Source: BCD1 sp942492125
Lineage (GTDB): Bacteria; Bacteroidota; Bacteroidia; Chitinophagales; Saprospiraceae
Reading direction: 5' to 3'
NCBI GenBank assembly: GCA_942492125.1
Contig: CALODM010000030.1
Span: 88,085-152,084, forward strand
DNA: 64,000 nt
Shown here piece by piece: positions 16,941 to 25,993 of this stretch (the first letter of the stretch is position 1; each line of letters begins with the position of its first letter). Below the pieces are notes generated by a model. The model saw only the letters and a list, made by a program, of their open reading frames with translations, was not told the origin of the DNA and did not search any database. The translations under genes were made by a program, and so were the position numbers.

Positions 16941-18518
16941 ATGAAGAATTCAATACTTTCCAGGTACGGACTTATCCTTTTGATTATTATTTTCCTAAAC
17001 AGCTGTAAAAGTGATCAACCTTTCACCCCCGACACTTCCAATCCGCCTAATATTATTTTTATCATGACGGACGATCATGCGTTCCAGGCCATTAGTGCCT
17101 ATGGTTCGGAATTGGTAGAAACGCCTAACATTGACAAACTGGCGGAAGAAGGCATTCGGTTCGATCAGGCTCATGTTACCAATTCCATCTGCTCTCCGAG
17201 CCGCGCGGTTATCCTGACCGGAAAATTCAGTCATCTGAATGGGGTGAAAGACAACATTGATATTTTCGACAGCACCCAGGTAACCTACCCTAAACTGATG
17301 CAACAAAACGGTTACGAAACCGCCGTTTTTGGGAAATGGCACCTCAAATCCCAACCCACGGGATTCGATTATTGGAAAGTCCTTCCTGACCAGGGACAGT
17401 ATTACAACCCAGATTTCAGAACCCCCGAAGGAATTGTGCGGGAAGAAGGTTATGTCACGGATATCATAACAGATATGAGCATCCACTATCTCGACTCCCT
17501 TCGAGACCGGAACAAACCCTTTATGTTGATGTATCAGCATAAGGCACCACACCGGGAATGGTGGCCGGCACAAAGACACCTTCAGGCCTTCAAAGACAGC
17601 AAAATTCCGGAGCCCTCCACCCTTTTTGATGATTATACCAACAGGGGCAGAGCGGCCAGAGAAGCAGAAATGCGGATTTCAGAACATATGGGGCTGACCA
17701 ACGATAATAAAATCCACCCGGACATCACCAGTGAACTGGGGCTCAAAGATTTTATGGGATGGTACGCCCCTGTTCACATCAATCAGTTCAATCGGTTGAC
17801 CCCCGAACAAAGAAGTGACTGGAAAGCCGTTTACGACCCAATACAAAAAGATTTCAAAGAGAACACCCCGTCTGGCGATAGTCTTACTTCCTGGAAATAT
17901 CAGCGTTACATGCAGGATTACCTTGCTTGCATCCTCAGTGTTGATGATAATATCGGGCGTTTGATGAAATACCTGGAAGCCGCTGGCCTGGCCGAAAACA
18001 CCCTGGTGATCTACACCTCAGATCAGGGGTTCTACCTGGGCGAACACGGCTGGTTTGATAAACGCTTTATGTATGAAGAATCTTTCCGAACGCCGCTTAT
18101 AATACGTTGGCCAGACAAAATAAAACCTGGAACCATCAATACGGACCTGGTTCAGAATATCGATTTTGCCCCAACGATGCTCCATGCTAGCGGAACAGCT
18201 ATACCTGAGGAAATGCAGGGAGAAAGCCTTATTCCTTTATTTAGTGGAAATAATAAAGAATGGCGGGATGCTCTTTATTACCACTATTTCGAGTATCCCG
18301 GCATTCATATGGTCAAGCGTCATTACGGGGTAAAAACGAAACGTTACAAACTCATCCACTTTTACAATGACATTGACGAGTGGGAATTGTACGACCTGGA
18401 AAAAGATCCGCAGGAAATGAAAAATGTATATGACGATCCCGAATATATCGGGATTCAAGCTGATTTGCACCTACGCTTAATTGAATTACGGGAGCAATAT
18501 GAAGATACACAGGGGTGA
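16941..18518 (+). CDS. Lipoprotein sulfatase (formylglycine-dependent, Cys type)
   Basis: A 525-residue type I sulfatase expected to remove sulfate from polysaccharides. A lipoprotein signal peptide ends in LNSC, placing the enzyme in the outer or periplasmic membrane leaflet. The metal-binding IIFIMTDDHAFQA is followed by the modification motif SICSPSRAVILTG, with Cys84 the residue to be converted to formylglycine. GKWHLK and YTSDQGFYLGEHGWFDKR supply further active-site residues, and the C-terminal portion (YKLIHFYNDIDEWELYDL) is DUF4976-like. No maturase gene is in the window, so it must be elsewhere. It converges on the GH97 gene, and together they suggest use of sulfated glycans. Confidence 0.93.
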   Translation: MKNSILSRYGLILLIIIFLNSCKSDQPFTPDTSNPPNIIFIMTDDHAFQAISAYGSELVETPNIDKLAEEGIRFDQAHVTNSICSPSRAVILTGKFSHLNGVKDNIDIFDSTQVTYPKLMQQNGYETAVFGKWHLKSQPTGFDYWKVLPDQGQYYNPDFRTPEGIVREEGYVTDIITDMSIHYLDSLRDRNKPFMLMYQHKAPHREWWPAQRHLQAFKDSKIPEPSTLFDDYTNRGRAAREAEMRISEHMGLTNDNKIHPDITSELGLKDFMGWYAPVHINQFNRLTPEQRSDWKAVYDPIQKDFKENTPSGDSLTSWKYQRYMQDYLACILSVDDNIGRLMKYLEAAGLAENTLVIYTSDQGFYLGEHGWFDKRFMYEESFRTPLIIRWPDKIKPGTINTDLVQNIDFAPTMLHASGTAIPEEMQGESLIPLFSGNNKEWRDALYYHYFEYPGIHMVKRHYGVKTKRYKLIHFYNDIDEWELYDLEKDPQEMKNVYDDPEYIGIQADLHLRLIELREQYEDTQG

Positions 18519-18570
18519 CCAGGCCACTCAAATTATTAATTTGGGGCCTGACAGCCTACCTGCCGGCAAA

Positions 18571-20529
18571 TTACTCCGCCACAATTCGCGCTACCCAGCC
18601 ACCGCCGGAAGCCATTTGAATCTTCAACGCTGAATTGGCGTCAACATCCTCGGTGGTTTGCCAGAAATCTCCGGCATACCGATGGGCATTTTTGCCGTCA
18701 CGGAAGATCATTGCCTTGTATTTTTTACCTTTTTCGAGGAAATCCAGGGAAATATCAAACTCCCTGGCCTCCCAGTCCGTCATGCCCCCAATGTACCAGT
18801 CTTTTCCGCTTCTTCTGGCCATGACAACAAAATCGCCAACCTTAGCTTCCAGGGCAATAGTCTCATCCCAAACCGTCGGTACGGGGCTTAAAAAATCCAT
18901 GACCGCAGACTCCTTCCTGTAGTTGGAAGGGCTGTCTGCCAACATCTGCAACGGGCTCTCATAGATAACATACATAGCCAGTTGATGACAACGGGTGCCC
19001 AGACTCATCGGACGGTTAAAGTTGGCAGCGAAATGTTTTTCCGAAGCATTCAACATGGCTCCGGGAGTATAATCCATGGGACCGGCGACCATTCTGATGA
19101 ACGGAATGGTCACATTGTGCTCCGGTGTTTCCTGATCCGTCCATTTGCTGTGCTCCAGGCCGCAAACGCCTTCGCGGGTCAATACGTTGGGATATTTACG
19201 ATGCAACCCGGCGGGTTTGTAGGAGCCATGAAAGTCTACCACCATCTTTCGCTCGGCAGCAGCTTTGGCAATACGTTCATAATAATTCACCATCCACTGA
19301 TCGTCCCGCTGCATAAAATCTACCTTTAATCCTTTAACCCCCCATTTTTCAAACTGGTCCAACACTTCTTCCAATTGATTATCCAGGGTTTTCCATACCA
19401 CCCACATGACGAGCCCTACATCTTTTTCTTTGGCATATCTGGCCAGCTCATCCATATCCACTTCGGGCACCACGGCCATCAGATCGCCCAACTTATACCA
19501 ACCTTCATCCAGTATGATGTACTCCAAACCATATTCCGCAGCAAAATCAATATAGTGTTTGTAGGTCTCTGTATTTACGCCTGCTTCAAAGTCAACCCCA
19601 TAAATATTGTTGTAATTCCACCAGTCCCAGGCAACCTTACCCGGTTTAATCCAACTGGTATCCTCAATTTGATTTTCGGCCGACAATATCCAGGACAATT
19701 GGTTGGTAAGCAAATCCGTATCCTTTTCGGCGATGGCAAAGATCCGCCAAGGGAATACCCGGTTGCCTTGAGTTTTGGCCAGGTAATCTTCCCGCTCACC
19801 AACTTTTTCATCCCGATCAGAAGTCAACATCAGCGATTTTGGATATTTTGGAAAAACGCCGTGAAATTCGTTGGCACCTTTTCCTTTTTTCAACCACATG
19901 CCTGCATAATCATCCAGGTTACTTTCGGTAATTAAAACATTCACGCCATGAGGTTCTGCCAACATGGGTAAACTGCAAAACTGCCCGGTATTGAAATTTT
20001 CGGCCTTTTCATGTTGATAATAGCGTTCGTTATGCGAAAAGTGACTCTGTTCCTCCGGGAAATACACCATCGTTCCTTCTGCAAAATCTATTTCGAGTGA
20101 TTCTGAATTGATGGTAATCTCTTTTTCCAAATTCCCGATAAACCGGTAGGCAATGCCTTCATCATACATACGAAATTCCAGGGCATGCTTTTTAAAATCA
20201 AGGCGCAACAAGTTGTAAATATCCACTACTGTGGAAGATTTGACAGGTACGACAGGATTGTACGTTCTTTCAACAGATTCACGGGAAATATTCCTGACTT
20301 TGCCTCCCTGAAACAATTTCCCATCTTCCGCTACGCTCATAGCCAGCTTATCCAGTTTGAACAATTCTTTACCATTGGAAGCAACTGCCATGGAAATACT
20401 TTCGGCTACCAAAATGGTTGCAGACAGATTGCCGGAAGGGGAAGTAAGGGTGTATTCCTGTGCTTTTGAATGGGAGGTAGATAAAAGAAAAAAGGCAATG
20501 AATAAAGTTAGCTGGTTGGTGTATTTCAT
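18571..20529 (-). CDS. Glycoside hydrolase family 97
   Basis: A 652-residue exported alpha-glycosidase. The signal peptide is MKYTNQLTLFIAFFLLSTSHSKA. An N-terminal beta-sandwich (about 25-280) contains YDEGIAYRFIG and the pattern FPEEQSHFSHNERYY. The barrel holds WDWWNYNNIYGVDFEAGVNT, LEYIILDEGWY, KGLKVDFMQRDDQ and VVDFHGSYKPAGLHR. A small C-terminal beta domain ends the protein. GH97 contains inverting alpha-glucosidases such as SusB and retaining alpha-galactosidases. The Asp in KVDFMQRDDQ looks like the nucleophile position of the retaining group, so alpha-galactosidase-like activity is slightly favoured, though this is inference. Confidence 0.93.
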   Translation of the reverse strand: MKYTNQLTLFIAFFLLSTSHSKAQEYTLTSPSGNLSATILVAESISMAVASNGKELFKLDKLAMSVAEDGKLFQGGKVRNISRESVERTYNPVVPVKSSTVVDIYNLLRLDFKKHALEFRMYDEGIAYRFIGNLEKEITINSESLEIDFAEGTMVYFPEEQSHFSHNERYYQHEKAENFNTGQFCSLPMLAEPHGVNVLITESNLDDYAGMWLKKGKGANEFHGVFPKYPKSLMLTSDRDEKVGEREDYLAKTQGNRVFPWRIFAIAEKDTDLLTNQLSWILSAENQIEDTSWIKPGKVAWDWWNYNNIYGVDFEAGVNTETYKHYIDFAAEYGLEYIILDEGWYKLGDLMAVVPEVDMDELARYAKEKDVGLVMWVVWKTLDNQLEEVLDQFEKWGVKGLKVDFMQRDDQWMVNYYERIAKAAAERKMVVDFHGSYKPAGLHRKYPNVLTREGVCGLEHSKWTDQETPEHNVTIPFIRMVAGPMDYTPGAMLNASEKHFAANFNRPMSLGTRCHQLAMYVIYESPLQMLADSPSNYRKESAVMDFLSPVPTVWDETIALEAKVGDFVVMARRSGKDWYIGGMTDWEAREFDISLDFLEKGKKYKAMIFRDGKNAHRYAGDFWQTTEDVDANSALKIQMASGGGWVARIVAE

Positions 20530-20636
20530 GGTTGTTGAATTTGTCTAAAAGATGGAAGAATTTATGATGTCTCTGGCTATGATTATTTTGTCAAATATAA
20601 TGATAAACGAAGTGTAAAAAAAATCGCTCCCAAGGT

Positions 20637-20790
20637 AGTCCTCGTAAGGTAGTCAACCCCTTTGGGGATTTTCAGGAAAGGTGATAAAATGGAGATCATC
20701 CCATATTCCCGAAGGGAATTTATATCAATAACAATGGATGAAATCCATTGACTATAAGCTACCAAGAACAACCCTGAAGGGGTTGAATAT
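20637..20790. repeat. Multi-hairpin intergenic repeat element
   Basis: Four short hairpins follow one another: aacccctttggggatt (20655-20669), attccc-gaa-gggaat (20705-20719), caatggat-gaa-atccattg (20732-20750) and aaccc-tgaag-gggtt (20770-20784). Two loops are GAA. Such strings of small palindromes recur in Bacteroidota intergenic DNA in my recollection and give rise to spurious predicted proteins. A degraded relative lies at 8585-8700. The element fills the gap between the GH97 gene and a broken glycosidase gene. Confidence 0.7.
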
Positions 20791-20791
20791 C

Positions 20792-22276
20792 TTATTTCAT
20801 CACCTCTACCACCACCGTCCGTCCTTCTTCTACATTCACTCGTACACCGCTCAAAGGCTGACCGGTAATATCAGTCAATTGTTTCACCTTAGCAGGTTTT
20901 CCATCAATGGTAATGCTTCCGTGTTGTCCGGGAAAAAAAGCTTTCCAGGAAAGCTTCCTTCCGGCATTATTGGTCAGGGTTGATTTAGTCAATCCATCAT
21001 GTCGGAGGCTGATTCCATTTTGCAATACCGGCACATTAGACAATTCTATCCAGGCTGTATTATCGGTTAGTCTGGGTACCGTCGTCAAACTGTAGGTCCT
21101 CGCATCCGGCTCGATCCCCATAAGACCTGTGGCAATGGCACCTACCACGGCAAAAGAAACTTCGGGGTACTCCCGGCGATTAGTATTTTCATCACACAGG
21201 TACATTAGCGCATCATAAGCAGCCTCATGTTCGCCATATTGAAAAAAAACTTCCGGCAAATGGGAAGCTGTTTCAATATTCACTTCCTGTACTTTTGACT
21301 GCAAATTCTTGATGGTAGGTTGCCATTTTTCTGGATCGTCGGTGAGTTTGTAGTACAGGACGGATTTGTTTTCCGCATATTTAAAGGTACCGTCATCCAT
21401 CAAAAATGTTTTAAAGGATTGGCGGTCCTCATCCCACCATTGTTCATGAATGAAAGTCTTAATTTCTTCATATTGGTTTTTGTGGGCCTTCATAAGGTCG
21501 GTATCCCCGTTTTTATGGGCAATATCTGCTGCAGAACGGAATGCTGCTGCCATGATGACCAATTGATCCAGTCCCATGGTCATACGCCCGCCTTGTCCTT
21601 CGTCGTAGCCGGGAATACCACGGCACACATGGAAATAATCACTTGGAATCCACATTTTCCACCATATTCATGAAACGCTTTCGGGTGTAGACCTTATCCA
21701 GGGACAAGTCCCAACGCTCGATGTAATCCGTTAATGTTCTTTCATAAAAGTTTAAAAAAATCGAATCCTTGATCATTTTTTTATTGCCTGTCCAAAGGTA
21801 GTGGTTGTAAGCGGCCTGAAGGATATCAAAATTAGCTGGCAAATTATACCAGAATTCTTTGTCATTGCGATAGTCTACCGGAGCCGGTTGATCCTCTTTG
21901 TTGATCTCCCAATAGGAACACCAGTCTTTGGATTCGGAAATGTTGACAGCGAATTTGTATAACATATTGGCATTATGCTCATAAAGGCCCAGTACGTTGG
22001 CTCCGGTGAGTTGATGTGCCACATCCCGCATACAGAATGCCTGGCGGTCGGGCAGCGCTGCTTCATACCATTTTCCGACCGGATCATCACCATCATGAGC
22101 ATAGGACAAAGCCTGTGTCTTTTGCCCAATCAAAAGCTTCAACCAAGGTCCTCACTGGAAGCCTTTAAGGTCAATTGGTCATTTTCAGTGGCAAGATCAT
22201 CTTCCGGTAACGGTGGAGGTTCCTCATTGGACTGACAGGCGAAAACAAACAATGAAAGACCGAGCAAAAAAGGCAT
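20792..22276 (-). pseudogene. Broken exported glycosidase-like lipoprotein gene (at least three frameshifts)
   Basis: The start (ATG at 22276) encodes a lipoprotein-type signal, MPFLLGLSLFVFAC, then a stop appears about 45 codons in. The protein continues in another frame as EAFDWAK, switches again to TQALSYAHDGDDPVG, runs to YTRKRFMN, and after a third shift near 21650 resumes with PSDYFHVCRGIPGYDEGQG down to VEEGRTVVVEV. Pieced together it is about 490 residues, with features suggesting an alpha/alpha-barrel glycosidase (EFWYNLPANFDILQAAY, HNANMLYKFA). I cannot name the family. The number of lesions makes sequencing error unlikely as the sole cause. Neighbouring GH97 and sulfatase genes suggest a former polysaccharide locus. 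Confidence 0.75.
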
Positions 22277-22586
22277 TCGAAAACTAATACATTTTGAGAC
22301 CGGGTTTGGTGAAAGGTTTTCAAAATTTAAATGTACCTATTTTATTGCAGTTTACGCACAACCGCTGAGTCCGAATTCCTGACAAATCCCACCTGCGAGC
22401 CGTAATTAACTTGTTATTCTTTAAAAATCAGGTATTTCTACCCTATGAATAATAAGCCAAAAGCCAAAACTTTGCATCAAGGAAACGCTTCTTTGTAATC
22501 CCTAAAGGCGACAAACTAAAAAACTATACAAGGCCTGCCTCCCTGCCTTTTTACATTCATTTCTTAACATTTAAATTTATTTTAGT
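22277..22586. other. Intergenic stretch, no feature found
   Basis: This divergent gap separates the broken glycosidase from the interrupted small exported protein. It is AT-rich, has no open frame of note, and I find no convincing promoter pair, hairpin or RNA. Confidence 0.5.
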
Positions 22587-23036
22587 ATGAAAGCCATGAT
22601 TTCATTGCTGACCACAGCCGCATTTTTACTTATCTGTTCATTCAGTGTCCAGGCACAGGATGCCCCAAAACCTAAAAAATTCGATAACCCCGAATGGAAA
22701 AGGGTAGTGTTTGTCTAATTCCACAACGGAAAAATGGGCAAAGCCATGGACATCGTCAATAACTACTATCGCAAAGCCGCCGCAAAGGCCGGTACGCCAA
22801 TGCCTTCCATGACCGCTGTAATGTATTCCGGAGAATACGACCTTATGCTCATCTGGGACATGCAGGGTGGCATAGAGGATATGAACTGGGAAATAAACCC
22901 CAACGGAATAAAATGGCGTGAGGCATTAAACGAAGTGGCCGGCAGCAAAGAAAAAGCCGATGCGTTAAGGGAAGAATACGCCTCTTATGTACGATCCTCA
23001 AAAAGTGACATAATCCGAATTGCTACCGATGACTAA
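22587..23036 (+). pseudogene. Small exported protein interrupted by an in-frame stop
   Basis: From ATG 22587 a signal peptide is encoded (MISLLTTAAFLLICSFSVQAQ in part), then KRVVFV, then TAA at 22716-22718. The same frame continues without further damage as FHNGKMGKAMDIVNNYYRKA to the stop at 23036. The intact product would be about 149 residues. The remainder, with YSGEYDLMLIWDMQGG and a helical C-terminus, vaguely resembles small alpha/beta dimeric-barrel proteins, but I do not recognise it. A distal fragment beginning at an internal ATG could in principle still be made, without its signal peptide. Confidence 0.7.
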
Positions 23037-23127
23037 AAAATAAAGACCCTTATATTTCGATAATTTTAAGTAAGTTTGAAGGCGCAGGATTATCTCTTGC
23101 GCCTTTCCTTTTTTAAAATCAAGATTG

Positions 23128-24301
23128 ATGGCTAACAAAACAACTCCGGAAAGTTCAAGACGAAAATTTTTAAGTACCAGTATCAAGGCAGGTATTGGTC
23201 TGACTGCTCTGGGCAATCCTCTGCTGGCCAACAGCCATTTGTCCAAGCACCTTAAAAGTCCGCATCCCCTTAAGATCCTGATCCTCGGAGGAACTGGTTT
23301 CCTGGGGCCGCAGCAGGTTGCCTACGCTATACAACGTGGGCATTCCATCACCATTTTCAATAGGGGAAAAACAAAACCTACTGTCCAAAAACATTTCTTT
23401 CGCGAAGTGGAACACCTCATCGGAGATAGAGAAAATGATCTTCATGCTTTAGAAGGCAGCAGAAAATGGGACGCAGTTATTGACAATTCGGGCATGAAGA
23501 CGCACTGGACAAAAAAAACAGCAGAACTACTCAAAGACAGGGTTGAAAACTATCTTTATATTTCTTCAATCGCTGTTTATAACTCGATATTTCCAGGGAG
23601 ATTAATGAATCCTCACAATTGGTTATTGAACCAGCGGAAGCTGGTGTTTCATTAAACTCTTTTTACTCCGTTTATGCTGTCATGAAGGCCAATTCAGAAT
23701 TGGTAACCAAAGAAATTTTTGGCAATGACCGGAGTATCATCGTTAGACCTACCTATCTGATGGGGCCCGGGGATTATACCCATCGTTTCACTTACTGGCC
23801 AATGCGTTTGAACCTGGGAGGACCTGTAATGGTGCCTGGGAAAGACTCCGATATTTTTCAGTATATAGATGTCCGTGATGTAGCACAATGGACTATCCGG
23901 CTTATTGAAAACCAGGTCGGGGACACTTTTAATGCCGTTGGCCCGGCCTCGACCCAAACTATGCCCGCTTTCGTTCATGGTGTGCATGCAGCTTTTAGTT
24001 CACCGATCGATTATATCCGGATCCCGGATTATGAATTCCTCAAAACACATGGTATGGAAACGCTCATTCCATGGATATCTCCATTAAGTGAGAGGGTGCC
24101 AAACCAATTGTTTACAGCAACAAAAAAGGCATCAATCACGGACTATCCTTCACCCCATTAGCCGATTCCTGCCGGGATATTTATGAATGGCGAATATCAA
24201 ACGCAGCTCCGGAAGAGAACAGAGAAAAATGGAAAAGTCTATTTCTGAATTTAAAAATGCAGGAGCAAAAAATCCTGAAGGCCTGGAGAGAAAGGAAATA
24301 G
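23128..24301 (+). pseudogene. Broken Tat-exported NAD-dependent epimerase/dehydratase, copy 1
   Basis: The N-terminus has a twin-arginine signal (SSRRKFLSTSIKAGIGLTA), then the Rossmann motif ILILGGTGFLGPQQVAYAI. The frame runs to about 23600 (YISSIAVYNSIFPG). A frameshift there moves the continuation (INESSQLVIEPAEAGVS, then YSVYAVMKANSE, RPTYLMGPGDYTHRF) to another frame. A second frameshift near 24120 moves the C-terminus (GLSFTPLADSCRDIYEWR, ending at 24301) again. The intact protein would be about 390 residues, like short-chain sugar epimerases. It is closely similar to the next gene, implying tandem duplication. Confidence 0.85.
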
Positions 24302-24403
24302 GTCAAAGGTAGTTTCTTCACGATCAGTAGCCACTTTCCAGTGAAATTAATTAAGTTTGGAACAACAAAGCTTTGACTTCCTTCCATTTTAAAACCAAAA
24401 TTC

Positions 24404-25600
24404 ATGGAAAAAAAATCTACCAGACCAGAACAAGACGCAATTTTTATCCACAACAAGCCTCAAAGCAGGTTTAGGTCTTTCGGCCATGGGCACGCCGGTT
24501 TTCGCTGCCGGAAATGATTTCCTGGAAGAAAAACACCCATCCAATTCCGAAAAACCTCACCCACTGAACATCCTCATCCTCGGTGGCACCAGTTTTATCG
24601 GTCCCCAGCAGATCGCCTATGCCTTACAACGGGGGCATTCCATTTCCATTTTCACCCGGGGAAAAACCCAACCAACAATACAAAAGCAGGTTTTTAAACA
24701 AGTTGAGCATCTTACCGGTGACCGTGAAAACGACCTCGAAGCACTGAAAGGTCGAAAATGGGATGCCGTCATCGACAATTCGGGAAGGCGCGTAAAATGG
24801 ACAAAAGATACAGCCCAACTCCTTAAGGACAATGTTGGTTTGTACCTGTACACCTCATCCACAGGTGTTTATTACCCTTATCTTGGAAAAGATATCGATG
24901 AATCCACAAAACCTGTGCTGGAAGTTCCGGAGAAATGCAATCCGTTTGAATACGGCTACGGTGTATGGGCCTTGAGACATTCGAAGCTCGAGGCCATCAA
25001 GCCTTAGGAACTTTGGTGCCGGCGGTTATCATCGTCCGGCCGACCTACCTACATGATCCGCCCCGGCCCCGGGGATAAAACGGACCGTTTCCCGTATTGG
25101 CCTGTGAGGTTGAACGAGGGCGGGAAGGTAATGATCCCGGGAAAAATCGATGACCCGGTGCAGTTCGCTGATGTACGGGATGTTGCCCAGTGGATGATCC
25201 GGCTTGATTCGAAAAGGGGAGGACTTTTAACGCAGTTGGGCCCGCCTCTCCGAATGACGATGCCTGTTTTTGTCTACGGTGCCCATGCAGCCTTCAGTTC
25301 GGCAGTTGAATTAACTGTTAAGGACATGATTACGACCTGCCATGGTTATCAGGGCATTGGTGTGCATACTGGTGACAATTGGCTCTGGCAGGGTAAACAT
25401 TTCCAAACGAGAATAAAAAATGGCCTCCGCACCCTTGCAGAGCAAATACCGTTGTGCGGTATGTGTACGAATGGCGGGTACCTCGGTAGCTGAGCCGGAA
25501 GGAGCGCAAATGGAAAGGTGGGTTAAAAAGTACGGGAGTATACAAACCAGGGGAACAGAAAACTTTGCTCGAATTAAATTTTATTGGAAAAATTACCATA
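24404..25600 (+). pseudogene. Broken Tat-exported NAD-dependent epimerase/dehydratase, copy 2
   Basis: A paralogue of the preceding pseudogene. ATG 24404 is followed by a run of eight A; adding one base there would join it in frame to RRNFLSTTSLKAGLGLSA, a Tat signal. ILILGGTSFIGPQQIAYAL and WDAVIDNSGRRVKWTKDTAQ correspond residue by residue with copy 1. A stop at about 25005, a further shift near 25050 and extensive scrambling after 25310 destroy the rest, though RPGPGDKTDRFPYWPVRLN and FADVRDVAQWMIRL remain readable. It is more decayed than copy 1. The right boundary is approximate. Confidence 0.8.
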
Positions 25601-25993
25601 TTCAAATTTCTCTATTTTCTTCACAAATTTTCCTTTATTGAGAATTTTATAGTATTTTGTCTTGTTTTTTATTCTTTTTTATAAGTCTTGATGGAGGCGT
25701 CATAAGGAGCCGGAAATCGACTTGATGATCCTTTGGGATTTGCGGGGTGTTGACGGCCGGGGGGCGGTCTGTAACGCGCGTGTCCGTGTTTGTTATTCGG
25801 TTGGACTGTTCCTCACCATTAGCCCTTTCAATAAGCTGAAACGCAGGTTAGTAACCCTGCCCTTTATCGAATTTTCATCGGCGACATCTTTTCTCCTGGC
25901 ATCGAATATTTTTGTTAATCATGACTTCAAAAGGCCGGTATTAAAAACCTATACCTGTTTCTACTCTAAAATAACCAAAACTATACACCTATT
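25601..25993. other. Intergenic region before the giant adhesin gene
   Basis: There is no supported gene. The stretch around 25740-25790 is unusually GC-rich (ggccggggggcgg, acgcgcg) compared with its AT-rich neighbours. The one open frame here has no coding features. Promoter elements for the downstream gene are not obvious. Confidence 0.4.

Noticed and set aside
18520..18552. Hairpin caggcc...ggcctg between the sulfatase and GH97 genes as a two-way terminator.
   Set aside because: The stem is short with a long mismatched interior and no T-run on either strand.
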